Numbered from the stretch's first letter, positions 1 to 10,223 are shown. The stretch is 64,000 bases of DNA from Chlorobium ferrooxidans DSM 13031 (GCF_000168715.1 NZ_AASE01000009.1:1-64000), one strand, 5' to 3'. Translations and numbers: made by a program. Notes: generated from the sequence alone by a model not told the origin.

Positions 1-105
1 TCCTGACTGGGAGACCGGTGTTGCCATAGCTGTTGAGGGCATAACCGAGAGACCGAGAAGTGCGGCTCCGAGAGCAAGGGTGCGAAGAGTTTTGCTGTTT
101 TTCAT
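1..105 (-). CDS. small secreted protein, 5' end only (paralogue of 566-1174)
   Basis: Only the first 35 codons lie in the window; the gene runs off the left edge. The visible peptide starts MKNSKTLRTLALGAALLGLS and continues to an Ala-x-Ala signal-peptidase site (STAMA), so the product is exported. The leader and the residues after it (PVSQSG) closely match the protein at 566-1174 (AVTQSG), which makes the two paralogues. They also share a sigma-54-like element about 60 bases upstream and GAGAC boxes further upstream. Function is not recognised; the paralogue looks like a beta-rich surface or fimbrial-type protein. Confidence 0.75.
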   Translation of the reverse strand, partial: MKNSKTLRTLALGAALLGLSVMPSTAMATPVSQSG

Positions 106-163
106 GATCGTATCCTGTTTGGTCGTAGTTGATAATTTTGTGTTTCTAATTCTGGTATATAAT

Positions 164-181
164 GCATCAACTACCGTGCCA
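164..181 (-). promoter_or_regulatory. sigma-54-like promoter element upstream of the 1-105 gene
   Basis: The minus strand reads TGGCACG, then TAGT, then TGATGC. This resembles the -24/-12 signature of RpoN promoters (TGGCACG-N4-TTGC), with GA where GC is expected at -12. An almost identical element lies at 1226-1243, at a similar distance upstream of the paralogous gene. That conservation between otherwise diverged upstream regions is the main support. Confidence 0.5.
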
Positions 182-339
182 GAAAAACACCTGCAAACAA
201 CAACGCGACCATTCCGCCTCTCTCGAAATATCGTTATCTCTATATTTATCATTTTCTTATCGCGATTCTTCCCCGATGATTCGTTCTCACCGGTCAGAGC
301 GTTCAGGGTTACATTAACATACCGGAGCGGTTACTGATG

Positions 340-397
340 GAGACAATCTGTCTCACATTAATCTATCATCATCGTTTTTTGAGACATTTGGTGAGAC
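340..397. promoter_or_regulatory. GAGAC boxes, putative activator binding sites
   Basis: An inverted pair GAGAC-N5-GTCTC lies at 340-354, with direct TGAGAC boxes at 380-385 and 392-397, 12 bp apart. A richer array of the same word lies at 1382-1452 upstream of the paralogous gene. Both arrays are about 140-230 bp upstream of the sigma-54-like element, the usual position for enhancer-binding activator sites. The activator is unknown. Confidence 0.4.
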
Positions 398-478
398 TAC
401 CGGGCCGCTTATTGCGGTTGAATCCGTTTGCGGGAACCTCACCTGCAGAGGAGAGAGCTGCCGGCGTTCATAAACATC

Positions 479-516
479 AAAAAGGGAAGGCTCCTGCTCA
501 TGAACCTTCCCTTTTT
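479..516 (-). terminator. rho-independent terminator after the 566-1174 gene
   Basis: A perfect 12-bp stem (479-490 with 505-516, AAAAAGGGAAGG and its complement) encloses a 14-base loop and ends in a T run on either strand. It lies about 50 bases past the stop codon of the minus-strand gene ending at 566. The A/T flanks make it potentially bidirectional. Confidence 0.8.
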
Positions 517-565
517 ACTGCCCCGACTCTTTATTAAGAACCGGTGCGTTTAACGTTCCTTTATC

Positions 566-1174
566 TTAGATAGTCTGTGCGGTAATCGTGAACGATCCTG
601 TGTGCGCACCGGACTCTGTCGTGTTCGAGAAGTTGAGCGTCATCTTGACATCTCCAACGGTCTGGGTCTGGCCGGTAACACCGCGCAGCTGCGTGGTAAT
701 GGTGCTTCCTGAAACCGCTCCGCTTACTCCATTGGTTGAGGCCAGTCCGTATCCGCTCACACCGATCTTTGAGGTTGAACCGGCTCTTGTTGCTGTGAAA
801 TCAGTACCGGTAATTGATACGGTTGCTGTTCCGCTGCTTGAAAGACCGGCAATCGCCCATGCATTCTTCAGTGTGATTTTGGCGGTTGACGGGCCAACCT
901 CTGTTGCTGAGGCCGAGAGGGTCTCTGTGGTATCACCAAGCGTGGTCCAGGTAGCCGACAACGGTGAACCGGTCTGCGATGAACTTGCCGAGGTGGCCGA
1001 GAAGTTCAGGGCAACCGCGCTGTAGTAGTGCAGAACAAGATACTCCGGCATCGTAACGGTGACCGTGGTTGTTCCCGACTGGGTTACTGCTGCTTCGGCT
1101 GATTTTGGCATTGCGCTCATAACGAGAAGTGCTGCACCCAAAGCTATAGACTTGATTGTTTTAAGGTGTTTCAT
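566..1174 (-). CDS. small secreted beta-rich protein, unknown function
   Basis: The product is 202 aa. A signal peptide (positive N-terminus, hydrophobic core, cleavage near KSAEA-AV at residues 24-29) is followed by a Ser/Thr/Gly/Ala-rich chain with many alternating beta-type segments (TTTVTVTMPEYL, ATVSITGTDF) and no cysteine. This composition is typical of fimbrial or surface-layer subunits, but no family is recognised with confidence. The start ATG follows an AGGAA ribosome-binding sequence. It is paralogous to the partial gene at 1-105 and shares the sigma-54-like element and GAGAC arrays, suggesting a co-regulated pair. A terminator follows at 479-516. A chaperone-like gene cluster at 52377-54183 could serve similar cargo, but no direct link is visible. 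Confidence 0.8.
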   Translation of the reverse strand: MKHLKTIKSIALGAALLVMSAMPKSAEAAVTQSGTTTVTVTMPEYLVLHYYSAVALNFSATSASSSQTGSPLSATWTTLGDTTETLSASATEVGPSTAKITLKNAWAIAGLSSSGTATVSITGTDFTATRAGSTSKIGVSGYGLASTNGVSGAVSGSTITTQLRGVTGQTQTVGDVKMTLNFSNTTESGAHTGSFTITAQTI

Positions 1175-1225
1175 GGTGTTGTTCCTTTACGTATGGTCGT
1201 TTGATTTAATTTCTCTGCATGTAAT

Positions 1226-1243
1226 GCATCAACTCCCGTGCCA
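1226..1243 (-). promoter_or_regulatory. sigma-54-like promoter element upstream of the 566-1174 gene
   Basis: The minus strand reads TGGCACG, GGAG, TTGATGC, a -24/-12-like spacing with GA in place of the -12 GC. It lies 52 bases upstream of the start codon. It matches the element at 164-181 at 17 of 18 positions, while the sequences around the two elements are much less alike. Confidence 0.5.
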
Positions 1244-1381
1244 AAGATATTTCATACCGGCAACAGCAGCCGGACTCAAGTAACAAAAATGGTGATATCT
1301 CTTTTTTTAAATGGTATTTACCGGCTTTATTAACCTCCTCTCAATCAAGAGCACTGAAAACGCCCCGGCAGGGAAGATTCC

Positions 1382-1452
1382 GTCTCATTTAGATTATATT
1401 GTATCGTTTTATGAGACACACAGAGAGACGATAGTGAGACTGTTTGCGAGAC
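1382..1452. promoter_or_regulatory. array of GAGAC boxes spaced about one helical turn
   Basis: GTCTC occurs at 1382-1386 and GAGAC at 1413-1417, 1425-1429, 1436-1440 and 1448-1452. The four direct boxes are 12, 11 and 12 bp apart, close to one helical turn, so a protein could bind them on one face of the DNA. The stretch preceding the first box (ATCGTTTT...TGAGAC) also matches 371-385 in the paralogue's upstream region. This is inferred to be an upstream activating sequence. Confidence 0.45.
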
Positions 1453-1548
1453 AGAAGAGCAGGTTGACACGTTAACCTGCAAACAAAAAAAGCTCCCGGT
1501 TTTCCGGAAGCTCTCTTTTATGCGGAGAGGATGGGTGGGAAGGGTTTT

Positions 1549-1765
1549 CATCCCTCCCTGAAATGCAAAAACCCCGCTGGTGCGGGGTTTATTGCGGAGA
1601 GGGAGGGATTGATTCGAAGCTCTGCTTCTCACCCCGCTCTGCGGGGCGGCTCCGCTTCGGTCGCCGTCCAAATGTTCCGCATGCGCGGCCCATTTGTCGA
1701 ACGCCTCTTCCCGGGTTCTCATCCCTCCCTGAAATGCAAAAACCCCGCTGGTGCGGGGTTTATTG

Positions 1766-1782
<17 letters not shown>
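1549..1782 (-). repeat. 171-bp tandem repeat carrying a tRNA-Ser 3' end and terminator
   Basis: The sequence from 1549 recurs at 1720, a period of exactly 171 bp. The second copy runs straight into tRNA-Ser(GCT). Each copy carries an AACCCCGC/GCGGGGTT hairpin (1570-1589 and 1741-1760) and the tRNA 3' end (1595-1610 identical to 1766-1781). In the first copy the tRNA body is replaced by about 110 bases of hairpin-rich sequence: GAAGC-TCT-GCTTC at 1616-1628 and CCCCGC-TCT-GCGGGG at 1632-1646. The same insert recurs in the 198-bp repeats at 2105-2500. Confidence 0.85.
1738..1761 (-). terminator. rho-independent terminator of tRNA-Ser(GCT)
   Basis: An 8-bp GC-rich stem (1741-1748 with 1753-1760, loop TGGT) is followed by five T residues on the minus strand, five bases beyond the tRNA 3' end. 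A duplicate of it lies 171 bp away at 1567-1590. Confidence 0.8.
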
Positions 1783-1855
<73 letters not shown>

Positions 1856-1866
1856 TGATTGTACGG

Positions 1867-1949
1867 CGGAGGATGAGGGACTCGAACCCCCATGGGCGTG
1901 AACCCGGCAGTTTTCAAGACTGCTGCCTTACCAATTAGGCTAATCCTCC
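1867..1949 (-). tRNA. tRNA-Ser(TGA)
   Basis: The acceptor stem GGAGGAT/ATCCTCC is at 1943-1949 and 1868-1874, with discriminator G. The D arm is GCCT/AGGC, the anticodon stem GCAGT/ACTGC, and the loop CTTGAAA gives anticodon TGA. A short GGG/CCC variable arm and a TTCGAGT T loop complete it. The variable arm is shorter than usual for serine, but the anticodon and clustering with two other serine tRNAs support the call. CCA is not encoded. Confidence 0.88.
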
Positions 1950-2044
1950 TCGATGTTATAAAGAACAGGGACAAAGATAGTGAATACTCCTGAAAATGCC
2001 AGAAAAAAATGCGTTAACAGGATTTAATGCCTTTAAACTTCTTC

Positions 2045-2084
2045 TATAGGTCCTATAGGACTTATGGGACCCATAGGACCTATA
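2045..2084. repeat. palindromic nonamer repeat (YYATAGGNC type), copy 1
   Basis: A series of 9-base units of the form TATAGGTCC, TATAGGACT, TATGGGACC, CATAGGACC makes an inverted repeat (2045-2059 against 2070-2084, 14 of 15 matching). A related element lies at 4336-4377, so the pair brackets tRNA-Ser(GGA) and guaB. It reads as a short collagen-like or Tyr-Arg-rich peptide, but no gene is present. It looks like an intergenic repeat family of unknown role. Confidence 0.7.
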
Positions 2085-2104
2085 AAAAAACACAATAAAC
2101 ACAC

Positions 2105-2547
2105 GAATCTTTGCTTCGGTGGATTTTCTTGCTGGCGGAGAGGGAGGGATTGATTCGATGCTTTGCATCTCACCCCGCTCTGCGGGGCGGCTCCACTTCG
2201 GTCGCCGTCCAAATGGCCTGCTGAAGCCGCCCATTTGTCGAACGCCTCTTCCCGGGTTCTCATCCCTCCTCTTTTCCTCAATCTCAAATAACATGACCAC
2301 ACGAATCTTTGCTTCGGTGGATTTTCTTGCTGGCGGAGAGGGAGGGATTGATTCGATGCTTTGCATCTCACCCCGCTCTGCGGGGCGGCTCCACTTCGGT
2401 CGCCGTCCAAATGTTCCGCTTGCGCGGCCCATTTGTCGAACGCCTCTTACCGGGTTCTCATCCCTCCTCATTTCCTCAATCTCAAATAACACTGCCACAC
2501 GAATCTTTGCTTCGGTGGATTTTCTTGCTGGCGGAGAGGGAGGGATT
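2105..2547 (-). repeat. 198-bp tandem repeats ending in a tRNA-Ser 3' end
   Basis: Copies begin at 2105, 2303 and 2501 (period exactly 198). The third is cut short because it becomes the real tRNA-Ser(GGA). Each full copy contains the 3' end of a serine tRNA (2135-2150 and 2333-2348), then the insert also found at 1611-1719. Its first hairpin is GATGC-TTT-GCATC here (2157-2169) but GAAGC-TCT-GCTTC in the 1616 copy. That is a paired change that keeps the stem. The CCCCGC-TCT-GCGGGG hairpin is unchanged. Confidence 0.88.
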
Positions 2548-2619
2548 CGAACCCTCGAGGGCTTTGACACCCTACCCGCTTTCCAGGCGAGCGCACTAGA
2601 CCAACTATGCGACCTCTCC
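2532..2619 (-). tRNA. tRNA-Ser(GGA)
   Basis: This is an 88-nt type II tRNA. The acceptor stem GGAGAGG/CCTCTCC is at 2613-2619 and 2533-2539, with discriminator G at 2532. The anticodon loop CTGGAAA gives anticodon GGA for UCC/UCU. The long variable arm (GGGTGTCAAAGCCC) and T loop TTCGAAT are present. CCA is not encoded. It is the upstream member of a three-gene serine tRNA cluster interrupted by repeats. Confidence 0.93.
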
Positions 2620-2788
2620 GTATTAAAAGGCCTGCAATTTACACTCTATTTTAGATTTTCAAAAGCATTCTGTTACTGATATATCTTTCCACAAGCGGTT
2701 TTTCAGGGCTTCTCTGTCAAATCCTCTATTTTCCGGTTGCGCTTTAGCGTGATTAAGATTGTCATTCTACGCTCACTTTTTGTAAATT

Positions 2789-4323
<1,535 letters not shown>

Positions 4324-4335
4324 CGCTTCAATCTT

Positions 4336-4377
4336 CTGTAAGTCCTATAGGTCTCATATGACGTATAGGACTTACAG
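4336..4377. repeat. palindromic nonamer repeat copy 2, possible guaB/bchT terminator
   Basis: Perfect 14-base arms (CTGTAAGTCCTATA at 4336-4349 and its complement at 4364-4377) enclose a 14-base spacer with a central TCATATGA. The arms are built from 9-base units like those at 2045-2084. It sits 12 bases after the guaB stop and 25 bases after the convergent bchT stop, where a bidirectional terminator would be expected. There is no strong T run. Confidence 0.65.
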
Positions 4378-4401
4378 GGATTTCATTCCTCTTCGACAAT
4401 A

Positions 4402-7400
4402 CTATTTATCGTCGTTCATTCCTTCCAGCCTGTCTTCAAGGTCGGCATAGATCTCCTGCAGTTCACTGATCATATCCTGATCGGCTTTCCACATTCCCCT
4501 GCCGTGGGCTTCAAGCATGCGGCCGACAATATTCTTGATCGCCTGCGGATTCAGGGTTGCAAGGCGCTCCCTCATCTCGGGATCAAGCGCGTAGGTCTCT
4601 GCGGTTTTTTTGTAGACCCAGTCATCAACGCTTTTGGTTACCGCATCCCAGCCGAGCATATAGGTGACCCTGTTGCTGATTTCGCCTGCACCGCTGTGGC
4701 CATGCTTGAGCATCCCTTCAAACCATTTCGGATTGAGCAGTTTTGAACGGTACTCGATACGCAGCGATTTCTCGGCATCATCAACCTTGATATCGGATGT
4801 GAATGACTCCACATAATTAAGCTTGATGTCTCCCCCCTTTGTATTGCGTCGCCGTGCAGCAAGCTGCAGGGATCCGGATGAGGAGAAGTAGTGATCGATA
4901 TCGGAAATACCGAACTCGGTCGAGTCCACCTGATGGACAACCCGGTCAACCGAACCGAGAAGTTTCTGAAGGATCTCGGTCTCCTTCTCCCCTTTTCTTC
5001 CTCCGCCGTAGGCACTGCTGTTGCGGCGGATAAAGAGGTCGTCCAGATCGTTTTCGGTCTCCCATGCTGAATCTTCAACCATATCATCAACATAGGTGCC
5101 ATAGGCGCCCGGTGACTGGGTAAACTGACGGGCGGTTGCACTGTCAAACTCCACACCGGTAGCAAGCGCTTCATCAACATGTTTTTTGATATAGTTCATC
5201 TCATGCGGCTCATCGGCTTTGGCTGCCTCCTTGACAAGGCGGTCAAGCTGGTCCATAAGAAGACCGAAAGCATCACGGAAAATCGGGCTGAGCTGCATAA
5301 GTACATCGATTCTCGGACGACCGAGCTTTTCAAGCGGCACCAGACTGTAGTGACTGATTTTGCCGAAAGCGTCATAGGCCGGCTCTGCGCCAAGCAGCCT
5401 GATAACCACGGCAACGGCCTCACCTTTTGTTTTAATGGTGTCAAGCCCCCAGAGCACCTGGGCTATAGTCTCCGGATAGAGTCCATGGTTTTCCTCAAGA
5501 TGTTTTTTGACGATGCTGTCGGCAATGAGCGTCCCGCGTTTGAAAGCAAGTTCAGAGGGAATTCTCCACGGATCAATGGAGTGAATATTGCGCCCCGAAG
5601 GGAGCACGCTTACACCGTCACGCACCAGGTCGCCGCCGGGACCTGAAGCGATGTAGCGACCGTCAAGAACACGCAAAAGCGCACTCATCTCACCGGTATT
5701 ATCGCGCAGCGCGTAGAGCAGCTTGCCGCCATCCATGGTAAGCTGATCAATGAAGGGTGCGTATTCAGCCGGAAGCTGGGTGCCGCCGGTAATAGAGGCA
5801 AAAGCGCCCGCTGCATTCTTGCGGTCAAAGAATACCTGCTGTACAAAATCGCGGCACGCCTGTTCAATCCACTCGCGCATAATGATCGCCTCTTCATCTC
5901 CCTGTCTTGAGCGGAGGCTGACCTCCTCATAACTGCCGTAATGGCCGTTTTTACCGGATGATTTCATGAGAATAGTTGGCAGGGTCCTGCCATCTTCACC
6001 ACGATTCTTGAGGGTTTCAGTAATCGTGATAATCTGCGACTCAAGCGGACTTGCCTCACCGAAAACATGAAGCGAGTTGGAAATAAGCCGGTTTTCAAGC
6101 TCGGCCACATAACTGTAGAGCCTGCTGACAAAATCCCCGAACCCCTCCTGCTCCCTTCTCGGGCAGTCATCGGTCAGGTTAAGCAGCTCGGCTTTCTGCA
6201 TGATAGCCTCTTCAACACCTGAACCATCCATACTCCCCTCATGGGCTGTGCCCAAAAAGCGCTCGCGATAATCGGCAAGCAGCTCTTTGAGTGCCGGAAG
6301 CTCCTTGTAGAGGCCTGCACGGGCCAGTGGAGGCACCACATGGGATACCATGGTGGCAAGACCGCGACGTTTTGCAATGGTCGACTCGCTGGGGTTGTTA
6401 ACCGGATAGATGTAGAAATGCGGCACCTCACCCAAAAGAGCGTCAGGCCAGCAATCACCGGTAAGACCGGTCTGGAGACCCGGCATCCATTCAACTGAAC
6501 CGTGCATACCGACATGAACAAGGGCATGAGCCCCGAACTCACGGCTGATCCAGCGGTAGAAGGCTATATACTGATGGTGCGGCGTGTTCTCCTTGTCAAA
6601 GAGCAACCTCATCGGATCACCCTGAACCGCCATGCGGGGCTGTACACCGATGAAGATATTGCCGAACCGCAGGCCTCCGATAAACACATCATCCGTTCCC
6701 ATGGGAACAATGTCACCGGGGAAGCCATTCCAGCGCGCCTCAATGCGCTCACGCTCCCGTGAGGAGGTGAGCTCCCTGAATTTTTCAGAATTTACTTTAA
6801 GTGCATCAGGCTTGTTCTGCTGAATCTGGTAATCGGTTGCCCGGTCAATCGCCTCAAAGAGTGCATCGGGACTCTCCGGAAGCTGTCCCACATTGTATCC
6901 TGCCTTTTTGAGGCTCTGCAGAATGGCAAAGAGTGAGCGCGGTACATCAAGCAGGGCGGCTGTTCCCTTTTTGCCAAGCCCCGGAGGATAATCATAGACA
7001 ACAAACGCAAGCTTTTTATCACGGTTTTCCGCTGCCCTCAGACGGAGCCACTGCTTGGAAAGCAGTGCAAGGCGTTCGAGACGCTCATGAACGGTCTCGA
7101 TCTTGCCATCCTGCAACGCACCGAGAATAACCGGACAGATTGCTCCATCCATCTCCGGAATGGCATAGGTAAAGGTCATCTGCATGGGAGAGACACCGAG
7201 CTCCTTCCAGGACTCAAACTCCTGAGTCAGGAGCGGCTGGGCAACAATATATGGCGTATCAAGCCTTTCCATGATCTCCTGACGCGCCTCTGCGGCAGTT
7301 CCCGGCTTGGTGGAACCCGCCGGTCCTCCTACAAGCCCAAACCCCATCATGTTGATCAGAAGGTCGATTTTCTCCTTGATCAGCCAGTCACGCACCAGTA

Positions 7401-8232
7401 CATGGCCCTCTACACCCATCACAAATGCGGGAAATACATGAATTCCCTGTTTTTCAAGCACACGTATGGTATTGTCGATATAGGTCTTTTCCTGGATAAG
7501 GTGCTTCCGGAAAAAGAGAATGCTGATTTTCTGCCCCTTGTCGAAGTTTATGCCGCGTTTTTTTGACCAGTTCTTGAAACTCTTGACATCCTTGAAATAG
7601 TCCGGCGCATCAGGATGATAGAGTCCCATATTCGGAACATCAACGATCGCACCAACGGTTACCGGCTCATTGAAATATTCACGCAGAATCAGGCGGAACA
7701 TGTTGGCAATATTCTCCGGAGTCGGCTGCATCCAGTAGGAGTAGACCATCAGCCAGTTCTTGAAATCCTTGGCCTTGTTGGGCACAAGCGGCAGAATGGT
7801 GCGCATGATCTTCATGAGCTTCATGTAACCGTAAAGCGCATCTTCATCACGACCCTTGACCAGCATTTTCGCCACCTTTTTCACCATATCCGGCATACCT
7901 GCCTTCCCGTCACCAACCGAATAGCTTCCGACTTTGGTGAGCGCCATGGCCTCGGGCATCGACTCAAAAATAAAGATGGTTTTCTCGTTCGTCGCAAGAT
8001 CAAGCTGTTTTTTAAACCAGTCAATCTGCTCCTTGAAATTGATCATACTCATGAAAACACAGTCTGCCTCCTGAATGGCTGTTGCCGCTTCAGGGTACTG
8101 TTTTTCAAGATCAATATCACTCAACTGGGTAAGCTCGGCTTCACTGTCAAGTAGTCCCTTGATCTTTCTCCATAGGCCGGCATTGTACTGCTCAAGGCCT
8201 ACAACTGCGACAATTTTACGACGATTTGACAT
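4402..8232 (-). CDS. bchT: magnesium chelatase large subunit, BchH/BchT family
   Basis: Binds protoporphyrin IX and inserts Mg2+ together with the BchI-BchD motor, the first committed step of bacteriochlorophyll synthesis. The 1276-aa product is full length for the BchH/ChlH/CobN family, beginning MSNRRKIVAVVGLEQYNAG. It contains the family blocks HVGMHGSVEWMPG and PGLQTGLTGDCWPDALLG and a C-terminal region typical of H subunits (VTYMLGWDAVTKSVDDWVY). Green sulfur bacteria carry up to three paralogues (BchH, BchS, BchT). The position directly after bchI and bchD points to BchT, but the paralogue assignment is inference from context. An intercistronic hairpin at 8331-8361 separates it from bchD. 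Confidence 0.9.
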   Translation of the reverse strand: MSNRRKIVAVVGLEQYNAGLWRKIKGLLDSEAELTQLSDIDLEKQYPEAATAIQEADCVFMSMINFKEQIDWFKKQLDLATNEKTIFIFESMPEAMALTKVGSYSVGDGKAGMPDMVKKVAKMLVKGRDEDALYGYMKLMKIMRTILPLVPNKAKDFKNWLMVYSYWMQPTPENIANMFRLILREYFNEPVTVGAIVDVPNMGLYHPDAPDYFKDVKSFKNWSKKRGINFDKGQKISILFFRKHLIQEKTYIDNTIRVLEKQGIHVFPAFVMGVEGHVLVRDWLIKEKIDLLINMMGFGLVGGPAGSTKPGTAAEARQEIMERLDTPYIVAQPLLTQEFESWKELGVSPMQMTFTYAIPEMDGAICPVILGALQDGKIETVHERLERLALLSKQWLRLRAAENRDKKLAFVVYDYPPGLGKKGTAALLDVPRSLFAILQSLKKAGYNVGQLPESPDALFEAIDRATDYQIQQNKPDALKVNSEKFRELTSSRERERIEARWNGFPGDIVPMGTDDVFIGGLRFGNIFIGVQPRMAVQGDPMRLLFDKENTPHHQYIAFYRWISREFGAHALVHVGMHGSVEWMPGLQTGLTGDCWPDALLGEVPHFYIYPVNNPSESTIAKRRGLATMVSHVVPPLARAGLYKELPALKELLADYRERFLGTAHEGSMDGSGVEEAIMQKAELLNLTDDCPRREQEGFGDFVSRLYSYVAELENRLISNSLHVFGEASPLESQIITITETLKNRGEDGRTLPTILMKSSGKNGHYGSYEEVSLRSRQGDEEAIIMREWIEQACRDFVQQVFFDRKNAAGAFASITGGTQLPAEYAPFIDQLTMDGGKLLYALRDNTGEMSALLRVLDGRYIASGPGGDLVRDGVSVLPSGRNIHSIDPWRIPSELAFKRGTLIADSIVKKHLEENHGLYPETIAQVLWGLDTIKTKGEAVAVVIRLLGAEPAYDAFGKISHYSLVPLEKLGRPRIDVLMQLSPIFRDAFGLLMDQLDRLVKEAAKADEPHEMNYIKKHVDEALATGVEFDSATARQFTQSPGAYGTYVDDMVEDSAWETENDLDDLFIRRNSSAYGGGRKGEKETEILQKLLGSVDRVVHQVDSTEFGISDIDHYFSSSGSLQLAARRRNTKGGDIKLNYVESFTSDIKVDDAEKSLRIEYRSKLLNPKWFEGMLKHGHSGAGEISNRVTYMLGWDAVTKSVDDWVYKKTAETYALDPEMRERLATLNPQAIKNIVGRMLEAHGRGMWKADQDMISELQEIYADLEDRLEGMNDDK

Positions 8233-8330
8233 GGCTGGATGAGGTAGGTGAAATACACATTGTGCGGTAATAATAACTGCATGATACTACTACCTTAAAT
8301 GTATGAAAGTAGGGGGATAGTTCCGCATAG

Positions 8331-8361
8331 GACCTTTCCGGCAGAATAAGCCGGAAAGGTC
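8331..8361 (-). promoter_or_regulatory. intercistronic hairpin between bchD and bchT
   Basis: A perfect 12-bp inverted repeat (GACCTTTCCGGC at 8331-8342, complement at 8350-8361) has a 7-base loop and starts 8 bases after the bchD stop. No T run follows on the minus strand, so a simple terminator is unlikely. It could be a partial terminator, an RNase processing site or a 3'-end stabiliser that sets the BchD:BchT ratio. Confidence 0.55.
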
Positions 8362-8369
8362 TTCGGAAA

Positions 8370-10223
8370 TCAGAAGCTTGAAACCGCCTCAACGATCTGT
8401 TCAGCTTTTGCATTCGGCAAGTAGAAATAACGTCCGCCAAGTTTCTGGGCAAGCTTGGGCGCTTCACCCCTTGAGAGGTAGTTCATCTGGGTATCAATAA
8501 CAATAGCTGCAACACCATCGGCCTGAATGGAGAGCGACAGGGATTCGATCTCTTTTTCAAGCACCTCCTTGGATGCCTTTTCAGCGTCCGGTTCAAAGGC
8601 TGCCTGAAGCCCTATGTTGCCGCGTCCGTCGGTAATAAGCACAAACATCACCTGGGTGACCCCTTTGGTACGGGCCTGTTTGGCCGTCTCCCATCCGAGA
8701 TAGAGGGCAGAGGCGAGCGGTGTACCGCCACCTGTCGGTAGCACGTCAAGCTCGCGCTTGGCACGATCGACGCTCTGCGAAGGAGGGAGAAGTACCTGGG
8801 CCTGTTTGCCGCGAAACGAGATCAGGGCAACCTGATCACGATGCACGTAGGCATTCTGCAGAAGACTTGCCACAGCACCCTTGGCCTGACGCATACGGTT
8901 CAGCGCCATGGAGCCGGAAGCATCAACCATAAAGATAAAGAGCGTGCCCGACTTGTCGCGGAACCGCTTGATCTTCACGTCATCCTTGGTGATGATAAGG
9001 GCTGTTTTCGGCCTGCCTGCCATCTTTTTATCCCGACGGCGGGTCTCCTGCCAGGGGGCGGCTGAAATCAGTGTCGGAATAAGCGCAACCTTTCCGCTGC
9101 GCATCTCTCCGGGCTGGGATCTTACAAAACGGCCACGCTTGTTGTTCAGCGCTTCACCGCGACTGCCGGTTGTAGCCTTCTTTTTTGATGCAAGCGAAAT
9201 ATTGAGAATGTTGTCAGGAAGCTCCATTTCAACAGCATCCATCATCAACTCCTCGATCATATCGGGAGTATCCTTCTGCTCCTCCTCGGCTTCGGCATCC
9301 GGAGTATCAGCCTGGGAGTTCTCATCCTCGGCTTCCGGATCCTCCGGCGGCGGCTCCTCCTGGGGTGGCATCTCTTCGGCCTCGGCTTCCCTCTCGGGCA
9401 TCCGGGTGGCACGGGGAATGAGTACCAGCTTAATGGCCAGTTTCATATCCTCATCCTCAACGTCGCTGCGCTGTGCCAGAGCGGCGCTGGCCAGAGCGGT
9501 ACGGACGGTAAAGATATCGACACGGTTACCCTCAACACCGAGGCTGATTGCCGTCTGAATCAGTGCCTGCACCTGCTCTTTGGTAATGGAGACATGCGGC
9601 AGCTGCTCCCTGGCGGCCTGGATAAAGCCGGTAAGCATGTTGAGTTCATCCTGAGTATCCTCCGCATCCCGCTTGCCGAGCACCGTGTTGACAATTTTTT
9701 TACGTGCGCGGTAGTCGTTCTGGGCAGTGAACGGGACAATGATCCCTATCCGGTCAAGAAGACCCATGCGGACCTCTCCGTCTGAAGGGTCGTAGGTCCC
9801 AACCAGCATGAACTTTGCCGGATGAACCTCGCTGAGACCCTCACGTTCGACAAGCACCTCGCCGCGCGAGATGGCATCCATGATGTGCGACACCGCCGAA
9901 CTGTCAAGCAGACTGATGGAGTCAACATAGAGTACCCCTCCGTTAGCCTTCGAAAGCACGCCATGCTGCACAACGCGCACGCCGGTGGCAAGGGTTGCCT
10001 CAAGGTCAACACCGCCGATAAGGCGGTCTTCGGTGACGTTCAGGGGAAGCTCCACAAAGGGGGTTCCTTCGGGGAGAATATGGGCAAAGGCTCTGGCAAT
10101 GGTCGATTTTCCCGACCCTACAGCCGAGGGAATCACTACACCGCCAAGAGAAGAATCAACGGCCAGAAGCATAAGCGCCTTCTTGGCCAGATCCATTCCT
10201 ACAATATCGGTAAAAGCTATCAT
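8370..10223 (-). CDS. bchD: magnesium chelatase subunit D
   Basis: Partner of BchI in the hexameric AAA+ motor of magnesium chelatase. The 617-aa product has an N-terminal AAA+ domain (about 1-260). It then has an acidic Pro/Glu linker (about 290-345) and a C-terminal von Willebrand A domain with the MIDAS motif DASGS at 434-438. The AAA+ site is degenerate as expected for D subunits: the Walker A region reads PSAVGSGKST, with Ser where the first Gly/Ala should be, and Walker B reads LYVDSISLL, with Ser replacing the catalytic Glu. The start overlaps the bchI stop (TAATG), indicating translational coupling. Confidence 0.95.
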   Translation of the reverse strand: MIAFTDIVGMDLAKKALMLLAVDSSLGGVVIPSAVGSGKSTIARAFAHILPEGTPFVELPLNVTEDRLIGGVDLEATLATGVRVVQHGVLSKANGGVLYVDSISLLDSSAVSHIMDAISRGEVLVEREGLSEVHPAKFMLVGTYDPSDGEVRMGLLDRIGIIVPFTAQNDYRARKKIVNTVLGKRDAEDTQDELNMLTGFIQAAREQLPHVSITKEQVQALIQTAISLGVEGNRVDIFTVRTALASAALAQRSDVEDEDMKLAIKLVLIPRATRMPEREAEAEEMPPQEEPPPEDPEAEDENSQADTPDAEAEEEQKDTPDMIEELMMDAVEMELPDNILNISLASKKKATTGSRGEALNNKRGRFVRSQPGEMRSGKVALIPTLISAAPWQETRRRDKKMAGRPKTALIITKDDVKIKRFRDKSGTLFIFMVDASGSMALNRMRQAKGAVASLLQNAYVHRDQVALISFRGKQAQVLLPPSQSVDRAKRELDVLPTGGGTPLASALYLGWETAKQARTKGVTQVMFVLITDGRGNIGLQAAFEPDAEKASKEVLEKEIESLSLSIQADGVAAIVIDTQMNYLSRGEAPKLAQKLGGRYFYLPNAKAEQIVEAVSSF

